Shown here in pieces: positions 50,401-60,219 of a DNA stretch of 64,000 nt; position 1 is the first letter of the stretch; each line of letters starts with the position of its first letter. Origin of the DNA: Sphagnum magellanicum (lineage: Eukaryota > Streptophyta > Sphagnopsida > Sphagnales > Sphagnaceae); the NCBI GenBank assembly GCA_021904315.1, contig CM038918.1:19653303-19717302 (forward strand), given 5' to 3'. A model generated the notes under the pieces. It saw nothing but the letters and a program-made list of their open reading frames with translations. It made no database searches and was not told where the DNA came from. The translations under genes and the position numbers were made by a program.

Positions 50401-51897
50401 TGGCCCACCCACACAAGGCAACTCATGTGCCTTCACCTTGACAATCCCGCTTTTAGATGGGATCCTCACTAATCTATTGTGCCTTTCTATGAGCACATTG
50501 TTTTGGGTGATGAACTCCATTCCCAAAACACAATCCATTCCACCCAAGGTGGAAATCAACAAGTCCACCTTTCCTCTCCAATTCCCTAATTGGAGAGGCA
50601 CCTCTTTTGCTTGTAATGTAGTTGGATGGGGAACCCCATCCGCGAAGTGCACCTCAATGGGTGCCTTGAGCTCCTCCAAGTGGAGCTCCATCCTTTCGGC
50701 GCTTTCTCGAGTTATGAAGTTGTGAGAAGCCCCTGTGTCCAAAAGACATAAAATTTCCCGCTTAGAAATCTTCCCTTTCAAGAAGATAAGTCGGTTGCAT
50801 TCCTTTCGGGCTAAAGTGGCATTGAGAGCAAGTACCTTGGAGCTCCCAACACCCGATTTGGACTTGGGGCAATATTTGGAGTAGTGCCCCACTTCATTGC
50901 AATTGAAGCATGCCCCCTTGGGCTTTGCTCCAAAATCTCCCTTGGGTTGGCTCCCTTTTGAAGGAGCCCCCTTCTTCACGAAACTTCCTTTAGGTTTGAA
51001 CCCCGAGCCTTGAAATGTTTTGGGCTTGTCCTTGGTTGGGCTACCTTGCCCCCGGTTCCATTCCCCCTCATGCCTTGGTTTCTTGTGAAGGAACTTGTTG
51101 TCCTTCTTGAACCCAGATTTGTCACTCCGCCCCACATCCGAGAAGTTCTCCACTTTCGTGATGGCCTCGGACAATGAGGCGGGCCAACTCTCCTCAAGCT
51201 TTCGCTTGGCCCAAGTTGGAAGCCCCATCACAAATTGGCACACACGGTCCATCTCGTGCATGTGTCGAACCTCCAACATGAGTTCGGAATAAGCCCTCAC
51301 ATATTGCCTCAAGTTCTCATTTGTGGCATTCACAAGGTCACGGAGTTTGCACCTAGAAATGTAGTCGGAGTTCCTCGGAATGAATTCTGACTCAATGCGA
51401 TCCCTGAAAAACTCCCACGTATAGCCATGGTTCTTGCCCTCGTCTTGCCTCACCGTCCGCCACCAAGTGGCGGCATAGCCCTTCAAGTAGGATTGGGCAA
51501 GCTCCACGGCGGAATGCCGGCCAACCTTGGCGGCATGTATGTAATCCTCCATTTCGGCAAGCCAAGCATCCACAACTTTTCGGTCTCGGGCACCATCGAA
51601 GTTCCCGGGCTTGGCCGGTTGAAACCTTTCACCCTTGGAGGTCCCCGTTTTGAGGGCCGCCACCAACTCACCAAAGTCGGGCCTATTCATCTTGAGGAGG
51701 ACTTCAAGTTGCTCCGGGGTGAATAGGACCGAGCTCCGTTGTTCCTCCTCACTTTGAAGTCCAATCTCGGGCTCATCTTGGTCCTCCCGGGAGTTTGGTT
51801 CCTCCTCCCCAATGGATTCTGGCGGGGCTACTAGGTCTTCGACGGGTTCCTCGGGCCTAGTCTCGGAAGCTTGCTTACGGTTCTTCTTGGGAGCCAT
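47410..51897 (-). CDS. chromovirus Gag-Pol polyprotein with chromodomain cut by a stop
   Basis: Numbered from the Met at 51897, just inside the PBS; the frame also extends upstream into the LTR, but that part is leader. Order: Gag capsid about 95-250; CCHC knuckle 330-343 ([14 protein letters not shown]); aspartic protease DTGA 387-390; RT with YIDD 733-736; RNase H (HSDAS about 883, WTDN about 945, PDALSRK about 988); integrase HHCC (H1065, H1072, C1102, C1105); DDE core D1135, D1195, E1231; then GPY/F-like [13 protein letters not shown] about 1369. After residue 1444 a TAA (47563-47565) falls inside [10 protein letters not shown], the start of a chromodomain. The same frame continues 51 codons ([17 protein letters not shown]) to a TGA at 47410-47412. 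It copies the element's RNA into DNA and integrates it; the chromodomain guides it to chromatin. Confidence 0.95.
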
Positions 51898-51926
51898 TCC
51901 AACCCAAGAAGTGAGCTTCACCACTT

Positions 51927-51938
51927 GCTCTGATACCA
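51927..51938 (-). other. primer binding site, initiator Met tRNA
   Basis: TGGTATCAGAGC on the minus strand, two bases after the 5' LTR, is the classic complement of the 3' end of plant initiator tRNA-Met and primes minus-strand synthesis. Confidence 0.95.
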
Positions 51939-51940
51939 CG

Positions 51941-52771
51941 TGACGCGCTCCCAAGTCACGGGGTGAAACCCACTTGAGGGTTTCACAAAGTCAAGTTGCG
52001 GAAAGTTGAACTTGGTAGCACGCTCCCGGCTTCCAACTCTAGAAAGGGGTAGAGGGTCGGGTTGGGAGCCCCGGGATTAGACTAGGAAGAGGGACTAGCT
52101 TAACTTGTGTGATTCTGCATCCAAAAACCAACCCCACGAGGTTAGTTTAGCATTCGGGATACCCTTTGGTGTTGGGACTTGCCACGGGCACTTGGACACA
52201 CAAGACTCACCACGGCCCGGACTCGGGGGAAGCCACCACCTTCCCCCATATAGTATTCTCTGCAGCTCGCCACCGAGGCTACATCCAAATGGCACAAATT
52301 CCCGGGACTCCCAAGTTGGAGTCCCGAAATTGTCCCGAAATCGTCCCGGTTGGAGTCCCGGGACTTTGGGAGGTCATATCTTCTCGCCCTGACCTCCGAT
52401 CGCGACGAGGTCTGAAGAAAAGTTGTAGCGCTCGTCGAGATCTTTCCAACGCCATGTCGCACGCTCAAATCGGACGTCGGGAAGAGGTCGATTCCCGACT
52501 TTTAGTGGTCGGGAGTCAAACTGCCAATTTGACTCCCGGCCCTTCTTTTGCCCATAACTTGGGCTGCAGATGTTCGAATTGCCAATGCGAGGGCATTTTC
52601 GATATCTACGTTTCAAGACCTTTCCAATGACACCAAGAACACCCCAATGCGAGGTGTTTTGCCCCTTGCTGTCGAGCTCTGAACATTCGGGAGTCCCGGA
52701 AGACTCCCAACCTCCCACTTTTCCAAGTGTTGGGCTTCACCCCCACACTTGGCCAAAGTGGGGTTGCGACA
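51941..52771 (-). repeat. 5' LTR of the chromovirus
   Basis: 831 bases, apparently identical to 45793-46623, and followed on the plus strand by the target duplication GCCTC. It should hold the promoter for the minus-strand transcript. Confidence 0.97.
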
Positions 52772-52838
52772 GCCTCCTCCTTCTTCCGCTGCTACTTGGG
52801 CTCACCTTTGAGTCCTTTAAGGAATTGGGAGTGTGTTA

Positions 52839-54960
52839 AAGGTTGTGAAGCCATCTTTTTTGGCATTTGAACACTCTTCAACTTACACCCTAATTGGGTG
52901 GTGATGCAAATCAACATTGAAAATGCCTTTAATAGCATTTTTTGAGTTATTATTTTAAAAAAGTTGTGTGATGCCAAGGGACTTTTGTTAAACATTGCCG
53001 TTTTTATCAAGTTGTTTTATGTTATTCATTTTTCTCTTTGCTACCAATGTGGGTGACATTTTGAAGGGGTCATCATTATTGAATCATCTTTAGGCACGAA
53101 GCAAGGTGATTCATTAGGAGGTCCTTTATTTGTTTTGGCCCATTATCGAACTTTCCTAGAAACCATTGCACAAGCCCCCAACTGCATCTTTCCATTTTTA
53201 ATGGACAATATCCACATCATAAGGCCTTTGAATGAAATTATTTGTGCCTTTGACCACCTTCAACCCAATTAACCCTATTTAGGCTTAGGGTTAAGGTGTT
53301 AAAGTGTAAGCTTTGGAATCTATCAGGGATCTCTCTAGGCATAGAGATTCCTCAAAACTGCACCTTGGTCATAGATGGTTTACACATTTTGGGTGTGCAA
53401 ATGGGTTCACAAGACTTTGCCACACATTTTTTGGATGAAGTTTTATCTTAAAATGTGGGGCATATCAACAATCTTCCCCTCTTAAGAAACACCTAAGTTT
53501 TTTTGGGCATTTTGTTTTCATGTGTAACTCATCAACCTTTTTATCTCACACGAATAGTACTTCCTTTTTCTTTCATGTTTTTTTTGGCAAGTTTCGATGT
53601 GAGAGTTATGCGAATACGTGGGAACATTATGGGTCTAGGATCATGGGAATCTTTTTAAGGCTTTTTAATGAAACGTCAAGCTTGACTACCGATATCTTTT
53701 GGTGGTATATAAACCTTCTTTCTATCGAAGATTATGCCCCATTTGTTTTTATAGGGAGTTGGGCTCTAGTGGTTCCATATTTATGCTTTAGGTTTCTTAT
53801 TTTCGATAGACTCGTTTTGGGGGAATATGTTTCTCAGGTTGAAGGGGTTCACACTTGCTTCAACCTTGCTTACGTGGAGCACAAAATGGCCTTCCTCTTG
53901 CAACTAGGGAAATGCACATTTTTTTTGAAAATTTGGCAATTATTAGCACCTTAGGTCTATAAGCATCTTTGATGGGCTTCCACCATGACACATCCCTTAG
54001 GTCTATCTTGGAGGATGATTCCATTAACTCAGCATCTAGAACCTGCATTCATTCTTGTTCGGGCAAGGGGGCAGGGCTATGGTTGGTTGCTAGGCCATTT
54101 ATTTGTTCGTTTCACATCAAACATTTTACTTTCATTTCAACGTTGTGTTTTCGTCTCAATTTGATTCAGCTTTTGACATTTAGTCTTTTCACATGTGAAT
54201 ATGGACATGGGTTGGACACATTTGGTGCACATTTAGTTCGTTGTGCATTTAGAGGTCAATAAATAGCCACACATGTCACCATCCAAAACATCATGTATGC
54301 CCTCGTTTGATAGAATGGGCACGTTGTATGGAGAGAATGGTGGTACGCCTTTACATCAAGAGTTTCATTATAAGCTAATTTCTACATGACCCGAGAGGAC
54401 CAGGTTTTTGTTGCTGATGTGATGGTTACTAACCCGACCCAGGAGACAATGGCTTCAAGTGTCATTACTTGACTAGCAGGTGTAATTGCAAAACTTAGCG
54501 TCATTGCTAAAATCCGCAAGTATAGAGAGCTCCATGAGGGGCACCATTTTATTCTGATGGCCATGGAAGTGCATGGTGCATTTGGGCATGATATGGATCG
54601 TTTCATTAGGGAGTGTACCCGTGTTTTCCACAATAGATGATTAAAAGGTCCTTGTCTTTTTTTCATTCAATTTTTCAAACATGTTAATATTGTCTTTCAA
54701 CGTGTTTTAATTTTTGCTATAGAGAAAAAGATTGTGTTGGTGGGTGATGCGTGTTTTAGACCTCCCATAATTTGTGTGCATGTGACATTAGAGGGGCCGT
54801 GGGTAAGCTAGCTTCGTACCATGATAGGGATTAGTTTTTTTTTCTAAGGTTCCTACAGGTTATTCGTCTTTTGACCTTTCTTTGGTCTTTTTTTTTTGTC
54901 TCCCTTGTGATGGTTTTGGCCATCAATCCTTTATTCTACTTTTTTATTTCTGTGGTATGA
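52839..54960 (+). pseudogene. non-LTR retroelement relic, RT core to PD-(D/E)XK-like end (right piece)
   Basis: This continues the left piece at 44250-44911. Readable stretches in order: NWVVMQINIENAFNS (RT motif A region, 52.89 kb); SSLGTKQGDSLGGPLF (the QGD block of non-LTR RTs, 53.08 kb); FLMDNIHI in place of the xADD box; then thumb-like ILGVQMGSQDF. A CxxxH/HxxxC cluster, CEYGHGLDTFGAHLVRC, is near 54.19 kb. FVADVMVTNPTQE at 54.41 kb and MAMEVHGAFGHDMDRFIREC near 54.57 kb follow, an Asp...Glu arrangement like a PD-(D/E)XK nuclease. The domain order RT, CCHC, nuclease is that of restriction-like-endonuclease LINEs, not of the AP-endonuclease LINEs usual in plants. Many stops; inactive. 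A 3' copy is at 17490-17990. Confidence 0.7.
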
Positions 54961-55029
54961 ATGCAAATGGAATTGTAACCAAGAGTTATGTTTTCAACCC
55001 CCTAAAAAAAAATGACAAGAATTGAAGAT

Positions 55030-55380
55030 AAAATAATTAACTATTGGTTCTATTCCACATTAAGAAGAACCAAACCAAAATTGTGTCTGATTTTCAAAAT
55101 TGAAACTGAAATGAAATTACAATTTATTCTTTTGATGAATCACCACTACAACAAAAGGTGTCCATGTACACCAAGTGATTTGACTGAATTTTGAATGAAT
55201 TCACTAGTTGTAATAAACAAGGACCCATGAAAAAATAATAAATTCATTGGTTTAGTGAACAAGGACTAGTAAATTGCACTCACATTTTGTAATAGTGCAC
55301 ACCAAAAACCAGATTCCCAGTTCCATCTATGTGTGAAATCAAAATTAAAATCATTTAAATTTACTTTTTAGAACCAGATC
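55030..55380. repeat. AACTGG-type dispersed repeat interrupted by the CACTA-like element
   Basis: Left flank TGTCTGATTTTC (about 55087) and right flank ATTCCCAGTTCCAT (about 55312) match 16.24-16.32 kb (TGTCTGATTTTCAC ... TTCCCAGTTCTAT). Removing 55144-55297 and one copy of CAC restores a continuous alignment of equal length across the junction. Confidence 0.7.
55144..55297. mobile_element. 154-bp CACTA-like non-autonomous element, copy 2
   Basis: Starts CACTACAACAAAAGGTG and ends CACATTTTGTAATAGTG, which read inwards as CACTACAACAAAA and CACTATTACAAAA, a CACTA-type TIR. It is flanked by a perfect 3-bp direct repeat CAC (55141-55143, 55298-55300), the duplication size typical of the CACTA (En/Spm) superfamily. 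No coding capacity; it would depend on a transposase elsewhere. The interior matches 1371-1515. Confidence 0.85.
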
Positions 55381-55983
55381 AGATCAGATAGAGGGGTTCT
55401 CCATTAAAGTAAAAAATCACTGAACAACACTGATCTCAGCATTCCAAACCAAAACAAAAAGAAACAAAGGAAACAACTATCCATGTACTAAAGTTATTCG
55501 TAATGAAGGAAAAACACAGCACCAGAACCCTGAGTTTGGTCGTCATACACAGGGTGAGATTCAAAAAAACTTGCAAAGAAGTACATTAGCATTCAAGGAG
55601 GGATGAAACTCAGAAAAAACCATCAATTTTGGTGGTAAACCGAGTTTCATCCTGTTTTTCCTTTTTACTGAGTGCCTCCACTGCTGCTAAAATATATTTT
55701 CACTGCTCCTAACTATACTACTACCATAATTGGTCTCGAACCTTGTGCATTAAATGCTGAGTATCACCAATTCATACTGAGGTGGAGCATTTCATACTGA
55801 GATTTATTAAAAAGTCTTTACTTTGCGGATACCACTGAAAGAGGGGATAGGGGGTGAAAGGAGGCCCAAAGGCAGGGTGAAGACAGGGTTACTTTATGGA
55901 TAACTCTAATACCTAGATGGATTACAATGATACCTATGTGCTCAAATGGCACAGGCCCACAAGTAGTTGGTTAGTTAAGTTAG

Positions 55984-57399
55984 TTAATAAAAAGCTTCAA
56001 GATTCCCAGGCTCAAGAAGGCTGTCTGCACAGGCGGGGTTATTAAGAGCCCCAGGGCCACCAAAAAAGAAATAACTCCCCCAATTAGTGTAACCGCCCTG
56101 CTGAATATCAACAGTGTAGCACTTAGTATTGGTGAGAGACTCGCCAGTAAAACTGGCAGAGTACCAGTTCCCAGAAGCAGCGTCGCCGTAGGTAACATTT
56201 CGTTGGTAAGCGGCCACGGGGTAACCGGCGCTGGCAAACGCACCGGATCCCATTCCCGTCGTGGTGGGCCTGGTGGACGCCGGCGCGATCTCGCCACCCC
56301 AAGACAGATTATCCGCACGTCCCGCTTTCAGAGTAGTGTAAATGGACGACGGCCAGTACCCCACCCAAGTCCCTTGGATCACCAACCACCAACCGGGGGT
56401 ACCAGAGTCGAAGACAATGGAGATCGGCAACTCGTATTCCAATTTTGCTTTCTGGGCCAGAGTGGTGTAAGGCGCTAGCGCACCACCGATTACCCAAGTG
56501 GAGTTCACTTGGACAAACCCAGGACAGTTCAAGTTGTAGCAACCCGTGCTCAGGTACGCATCTCGAGTCCAGTAGACGAACAGATGGGGAGCTAGAGGCT
56601 GCTGCGACGGGTGAAGTGCCGGGTACACTTGCCAACCCACTTCTGCGGTGTTGAGATTCTCAAGTTGGTAGGAACCAGCAACGGTCCACAATTGTGAAAG
56701 ACTGAACTCAGAGCTGTCTGCTATGTATGGGCCATTCACACTCAAAACTCCTCCCTGACCCGTGTAGCCTCCGGTTTTAGATGGCACTGCAACTGCAGCA
56801 TAGTCATGTGCTGGTCCGTTGCTTGCAGAAGTGGGGTTCTTCATTGATGTCGTTGAGGTCATCCCCCGATCAGCTGCTGGACCTTGGTGCTTTCTGAATA
56901 GCTGCTGATTTGGGTCGCTTCGTTGCACTGGGATGAAACCTTCACGACATCCTCCATGCTCTCTTGCGAAAAGTTGTGGGTGCTGTGGCAGCTGTTGCTG
57001 CTGCTTATCTGAAACATTATCAATTTGTGGCAAGAAAATATTGTTCAGAAGAATTTGTGATGATGGCTGCATCCGGATAATGTGATCTTGGAGGTTGGGC
57101 TCGTGTGCTGCAATTTGCTGCTCTATAGGAACACAATCTACCCAGCTTCCATCTGAAAGTTGGAAGGACTCGCTAGCAGGACCATGCCTGGCAACATTTG
57201 TGCTGTCTCTGTACGCCTGTAGTCTTCTTGATGATGGTGCGACTTCTTCCTGCAACGTTGATGATCTCCCTGCTGCATGCGATGGCATCACCAGCAGGAG
57301 CAGTAGCTGAATACACGTCATGGCTATGACTACCCGCCAGCCTAATTGCAAGCTCCTTGCAGCTCGAGCACTGGATCTTGCTAGTCTTGTGGGATCCAT
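55984..57399 (-). CDS. neprosin-family (DUF239) putative secreted glutamic peptidase
   Basis: 471 codons, one uninterrupted frame. Residues 1-20 are Arg-rich. Residues 23-39 are hydrophobic (IAMTCIQLLLLLVMPSHA), a signal peptide or anchor. About 78-115 looks like the neprosin activation peptide (GSWVDCVPIEQQ, HIIRMQPSS). A Gln/Pro-rich linker follows, and the neprosin domain runs from about 195 to the end. In Nepenthes neprosin two Glu (188, 297) are catalytic; the likely equivalents are E253 (TAEVGWQVYP) and E370 (SWGGEI). Two Cys pairs fit (C287/C292 and C427/C457). Family enzymes cut after proline. Plant members usually carry introns; none is seen here. The start is the first Met of the frame and gives a sensible signal peptide. 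Neighbours are repeats only. Whether it is active is not shown by sequence. Confidence 0.93.
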   Translation of the reverse strand: MDPTRLARSSARAARSLQLGWRVVIAMTCIQLLLLLVMPSHAAGRSSTLQEEVAPSSRRLQAYRDSTNVARHGPASESFQLSDGSWVDCVPIEQQIAAHEPNLQDHIIRMQPSSQILLNNIFLPQIDNVSDKQQQQLPQHPQLFAREHGGCREGFIPVQRSDPNQQLFRKHQGPAADRGMTSTTSMKNPTSASNGPAHDYAAVAVPSKTGGYTGQGGVLSVNGPYIADSSEFSLSQLWTVAGSYQLENLNTAEVGWQVYPALHPSQQPLAPHLFVYWTRDAYLSTGCYNLNCPGFVQVNSTWVIGGALAPYTTLAQKAKLEYELPISIVFDSGTPGWWLVIQGTWVGYWPSSIYTTLKAGRADNLSWGGEIAPASTRPTTTGMGSGAFASAGYPVAAYQRNVTYGDAASGNWYSASFTGESLTNTKCYTVDIQQGGYTNWGSYFFFGGPGALNNPACADSLLEPGNLEAFY

Positions 57400-57527
57400 G
57401 GTTATAATTCCCCCGCCACTTACAGAGCAATCGATCGCTAGGGCCGGTGTCTTTCAGTTGGGGATGATTATCAAACACAGTAGTAAGTACCGGAGGTCTA
57501 CAGTCTACATGTCAGTGCAGGAGTCGA

Positions 57528-57533
57528 TTTATA
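57528..57533 (-). promoter_or_regulatory. possible TATA box of the neprosin-family gene
   Basis: TATAAATC on the minus strand lies about 130 bases before the start codon, leaving room for a leader of about 100 bases. Chosen by position and consensus only. Confidence 0.4.
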
Positions 57534-57599
57534 ATCAAGAAGAACAACAGCATATACACTAGTAAAATGATCAGGAGTTGCAGCCCACGAAGCGTAAAT

Positions 57600-58640
57600 C
57601 TAGAACTTAGCTAGAAATTGCATCTCTTGGAATTCGTTCTTCTACTCCTAGCTAGAGGGTTCTCCCCCGGGATTGCAGGATCAAGCAGGCATTTAGATCA
57701 GATCAGTACACCTGAATGAAGAAACTGTGGGATTCCGGACCCAGCAGCTGGTACTTATCATGCAGTGCAGGAGGAGGACGAGGAGGAGCTCGACCACAAT
57801 ATTGACTGATATGCATTTATTTAGATTTGACGACACCTTAACATTAAGTTTGAAGATTTAATAATTTACGCATCTTTTGTATTACGCTAGCTACCTTGCA
57901 GATTACGAGACCTGTGTCTGCAGCAATACGTCAAAAGGGCTAATAAAGCGAACTGTCTAGAAAACATGGATCGGACCAGCAGCACCAGCACCAGCGGCGA
58001 ATATTTCAACTAATTTCGAGTGAAGGTAAGCAGCTCTGTTCCTCATATGTTCTGGTGGTGGTCTCAAAGTCGAGATCTAGTTCCATTTGGGTATCATGAT
58101 CTGCAAGTTACGTGCAGTTAGAAGAGTACCGATTTCTCACATTTCTGAGGTAACGGGAAGAAGACGACTAGGAAGTCTTGGATCATGGCAACAAGGTCCC
58201 TCGACCCACGGTCCCACTCCTATCCCATGATCATCCACAAAGTTGCAGCAACTTCGCGTGTTCTGCAAAAGTTATATGCTCATCTCTGACTTTCTTCAAC
58301 ACTAGTCACATGTTCAATACATTACAACTGTAGTGGGAGCACATATAAAAATGCATTCACACTTGGTGTTAAGGACTCTAGTATTAAGTCCATTAACACC
58401 AAGCTAGTCATTTAGGACTTAAATCTATTTATCATAAAAAAATTATGTTAAGTTAACATTCACTTAATATTAAACAATCACCCATTTAACACGTTGGCTG
58501 CCACCTAGGATGCCACCTAGATTTTCACTTAACACTGACTTAACATTAGGTGTGAATGCATTGAAGGTACCTACATTGAAGAACAAACCGGATCTCTTTC
58601 TGTGTGGAACCGGAACAGCTCCAATTTATTTTTCAGAGCC
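57600..58640. other. upstream flank of the neprosin-family gene, no gene recognised
   Basis: A more GC-balanced stretch with GGAGGAGGACGAGGAGGAG-like purine runs (about 57769). From 58350 a short repeat-like segment with TTAACAC/GTGTTAA motifs begins. Confidence 0.4.
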
Positions 58641-58654
58641 GGATGGGATCCTGA

Positions 58655-58890
58655 CAGAGGTGGGTGCCACCCACCAGCACACCATCCACTGGATGCCCCT
58701 TGTGACTCAGTTGTGGATGAACCGCAACTGAGTTAATGTCCAGTTTAACCTTGGTAGCCACTCTACTAGAAGCTAGTAGGTCCTGAATCTATGTACATGT
58801 GTAAGTAGGCAAATAGGTGACTACTAAGTAGGTAGGTGATTTCTACACTACATGTACTTGTGGGTTGTTAGTAGGTACTATAACCCACTA
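58655..58890 (-). repeat. TIR-element family, copy 2 (inverted)
   Basis: CCCACCAGCACACCATCCACTGGATG and CAACTGAGTTAATG match the right arm and adjacent interior of copy 1 in reverse orientation. The interior matches continue through ACCTTGGTAGCCA and a GTAGG/CTACC block to about 58880. The distal arm is lost or diverged. Confidence 0.6.
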
Positions 58891-59339
58891 AAAAAGTTAA
58901 ACAACTTCTTTGAGTTTTAAAAATAAGCATTAGAACCTGAGGTTCATATATAGTTCTGATTTTTTGGGTTGAAAAACTGAAAATCAATAATCTTTTGATT
59001 AAATTTTTTTCCCGAAGTACAATTGACTACCCAAACATGGGAACTATAGGTTCAGTGTTCACAGGGAGTGAGGTGCAGAAACATGATAATTGTTGTGAAG
59101 CTACATTAGATGTTTGAGAATCAATTTGAAGGTATTGGGCTAGTTAAAAGAGCAAAAGGTCCATATTATACTTGATGATGATAATCTAATTTTTAAAGTA
59201 TCTTCATAAGCTTAATGAGGTGGAGAGGGCCTTGGTTCGAATTTGAACAACATAATTGTTGGATGCAAATTTGGTGAAATTATATAAGGATGAATATTTT
59301 TTAATAATGATGATGTCAACCAAGTACATTTTTGGTAAT

Positions 59340-60215
59340 TGAATCAAATGTTGCATGTGTGGAGATTATTGTTTAGTGAACGAACAAACCTATTGAAATT
59401 AATATGTCATGTCCTCATTGGAAATATCTTTGAGGCTCTTGGATAGGCCAAGGTCAGTATTATGGACTTTTGGTTTGGTTTTCATTAATTGCTATTGAAG
59501 GAAGGTGACAATGTCAAAACAACATTCTAAAGGATTCATTATAATGAGAAAGATTATTTATACCAATGGTGGTTTTTTGTCAATTTGTTTGAAGAACACC
59601 TCTACAAAGTTTTTAAGAATTATGGATTAGATGTTGACATGCTTTAACATTTCCAAATGTTACATAAATGATATCATTATCTTTAGCTTGACACTAAGAA
59701 ATCATAATATGCATCATTTGCAAGAAGTGTTTGGAAAGTTTAATGAACATGAGCTTAAATTTCATTTTGACAAATGTTGGTTCTTTCACATTAAAATATA
59801 ATACCTTCAAGTCATATGATTTATCTAGGTGGATTGGGAATTTAAAAGGCCAAGGTTGAAGCCATTTCACAAGTTCTCCAACCATTGAATGTTAAATGGT
59901 TATGAATTTTTCTAGGCTTGTGTAATTACTATCAATTGTTTGTCAAAGGGTTTAATAGCATTGCCAAACCTTTGACCCAATTGACAAGGATTGATTAAGG
60001 AATACATTTGGGGTGAAGCACAAGAACATCCCTTTCAAGAATTGAAGGCATGTTCCCATTTGAGGGTAATATTTATAGTTACATATGGATTGGAACATTT
60101 TAAGGTTGGGAGTTGTGTATATTCAATTGGATGATGATGGTCATAAATTGTTGGTGGCATATGCTAGTCATTCCAACAATAAAATGAAGGCAAAGTATAG
60201 CCCATGTGAAGGGAA
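59340..60215 (+). pseudogene. Ty3/gypsy RT-RNase H relic, different lineage
   Basis: 59.44-59.62 kb reads FWFGFH and EGDNVKTTF (the usual SGFHQI / KTTF region). 59.67 kb reads YINDIIIFSLTL for YIDDI. Then come HLQEVFGKFNEHELKFHFDKCWFF, and near 60.01 kb EYIWGEAQEHPFQELKA. An RNase H remnant at about 60.12-60.20 kb reads QLDDDGHKLLVAYASHSNNK. Several stops and frameshifts. It differs from the 3.6-8.6 kb element in the connection region, so it derives from another Ty3 lineage. It is abruptly truncated at 60.2 kb. Confidence 0.75.
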
Positions 60216-60219
60216 AGAT

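Larger units (their letters stand above)
45793..52771 (-). mobile_element. full-length Ty3/gypsy chromovirus, recently inserted
   Basis: The element is 6,979 bases and transcribed on the minus strand. Two 831-base LTRs (45793-46623 and 51941-52771) appear identical by eye, begin TG and end CA, and are flanked by a perfect 5-bp duplication GCCTC (45788-45792 and 52772-52776). A primer site, one gag-pol frame, and a polypurine tract sit in canonical order. Identical LTRs mean little time has passed since insertion. Composition is more GC-rich than the surroundings. The only visible defect is a stop codon in the chromodomain. It sits inside an older LTR of the same family. Confidence 0.97.
44912..52838 (+). 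mobile_element. old solo LTR, itself split by the young chromovirus
   Basis: 44912-45792 is a diverged copy of the LTR of the chromovirus at 45793-52771, in the opposite orientation. It starts TGTCGCAACC and shares CATTGGAAAG(A/G)TCTTG, GGTGGTGGCTTCCCCC and GTGGTGAGTCTTGTGTGTCC. After the young element it resumes at about 52777 and ends GAATTGGGAGTGTGTTA at 52838, against GACTTGGGAGCGCGTCA in the young copy; three of the four differences are C to T. Flanks GAGGT (44907-44911) and AAGGT (52839-52843) fit a 5-bp duplication with one mismatch. Its restored length is about 943 bases. No internal domain remains, so it is a solo LTR. Confidence 0.75.

Noticed and set aside
51898..51954. Nineteen extra N-terminal residues of the Gag-Pol frame
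   Set aside because: They translate the LTR end and the primer binding site; the Met at 51897 (MAPKKNRK) is the sensible start.
55980..57478. Several 70-112-codon frames overlapping the neprosin gene on both strands
   Set aside because: Shadows of a real GC-rich coding region; none has family motifs.
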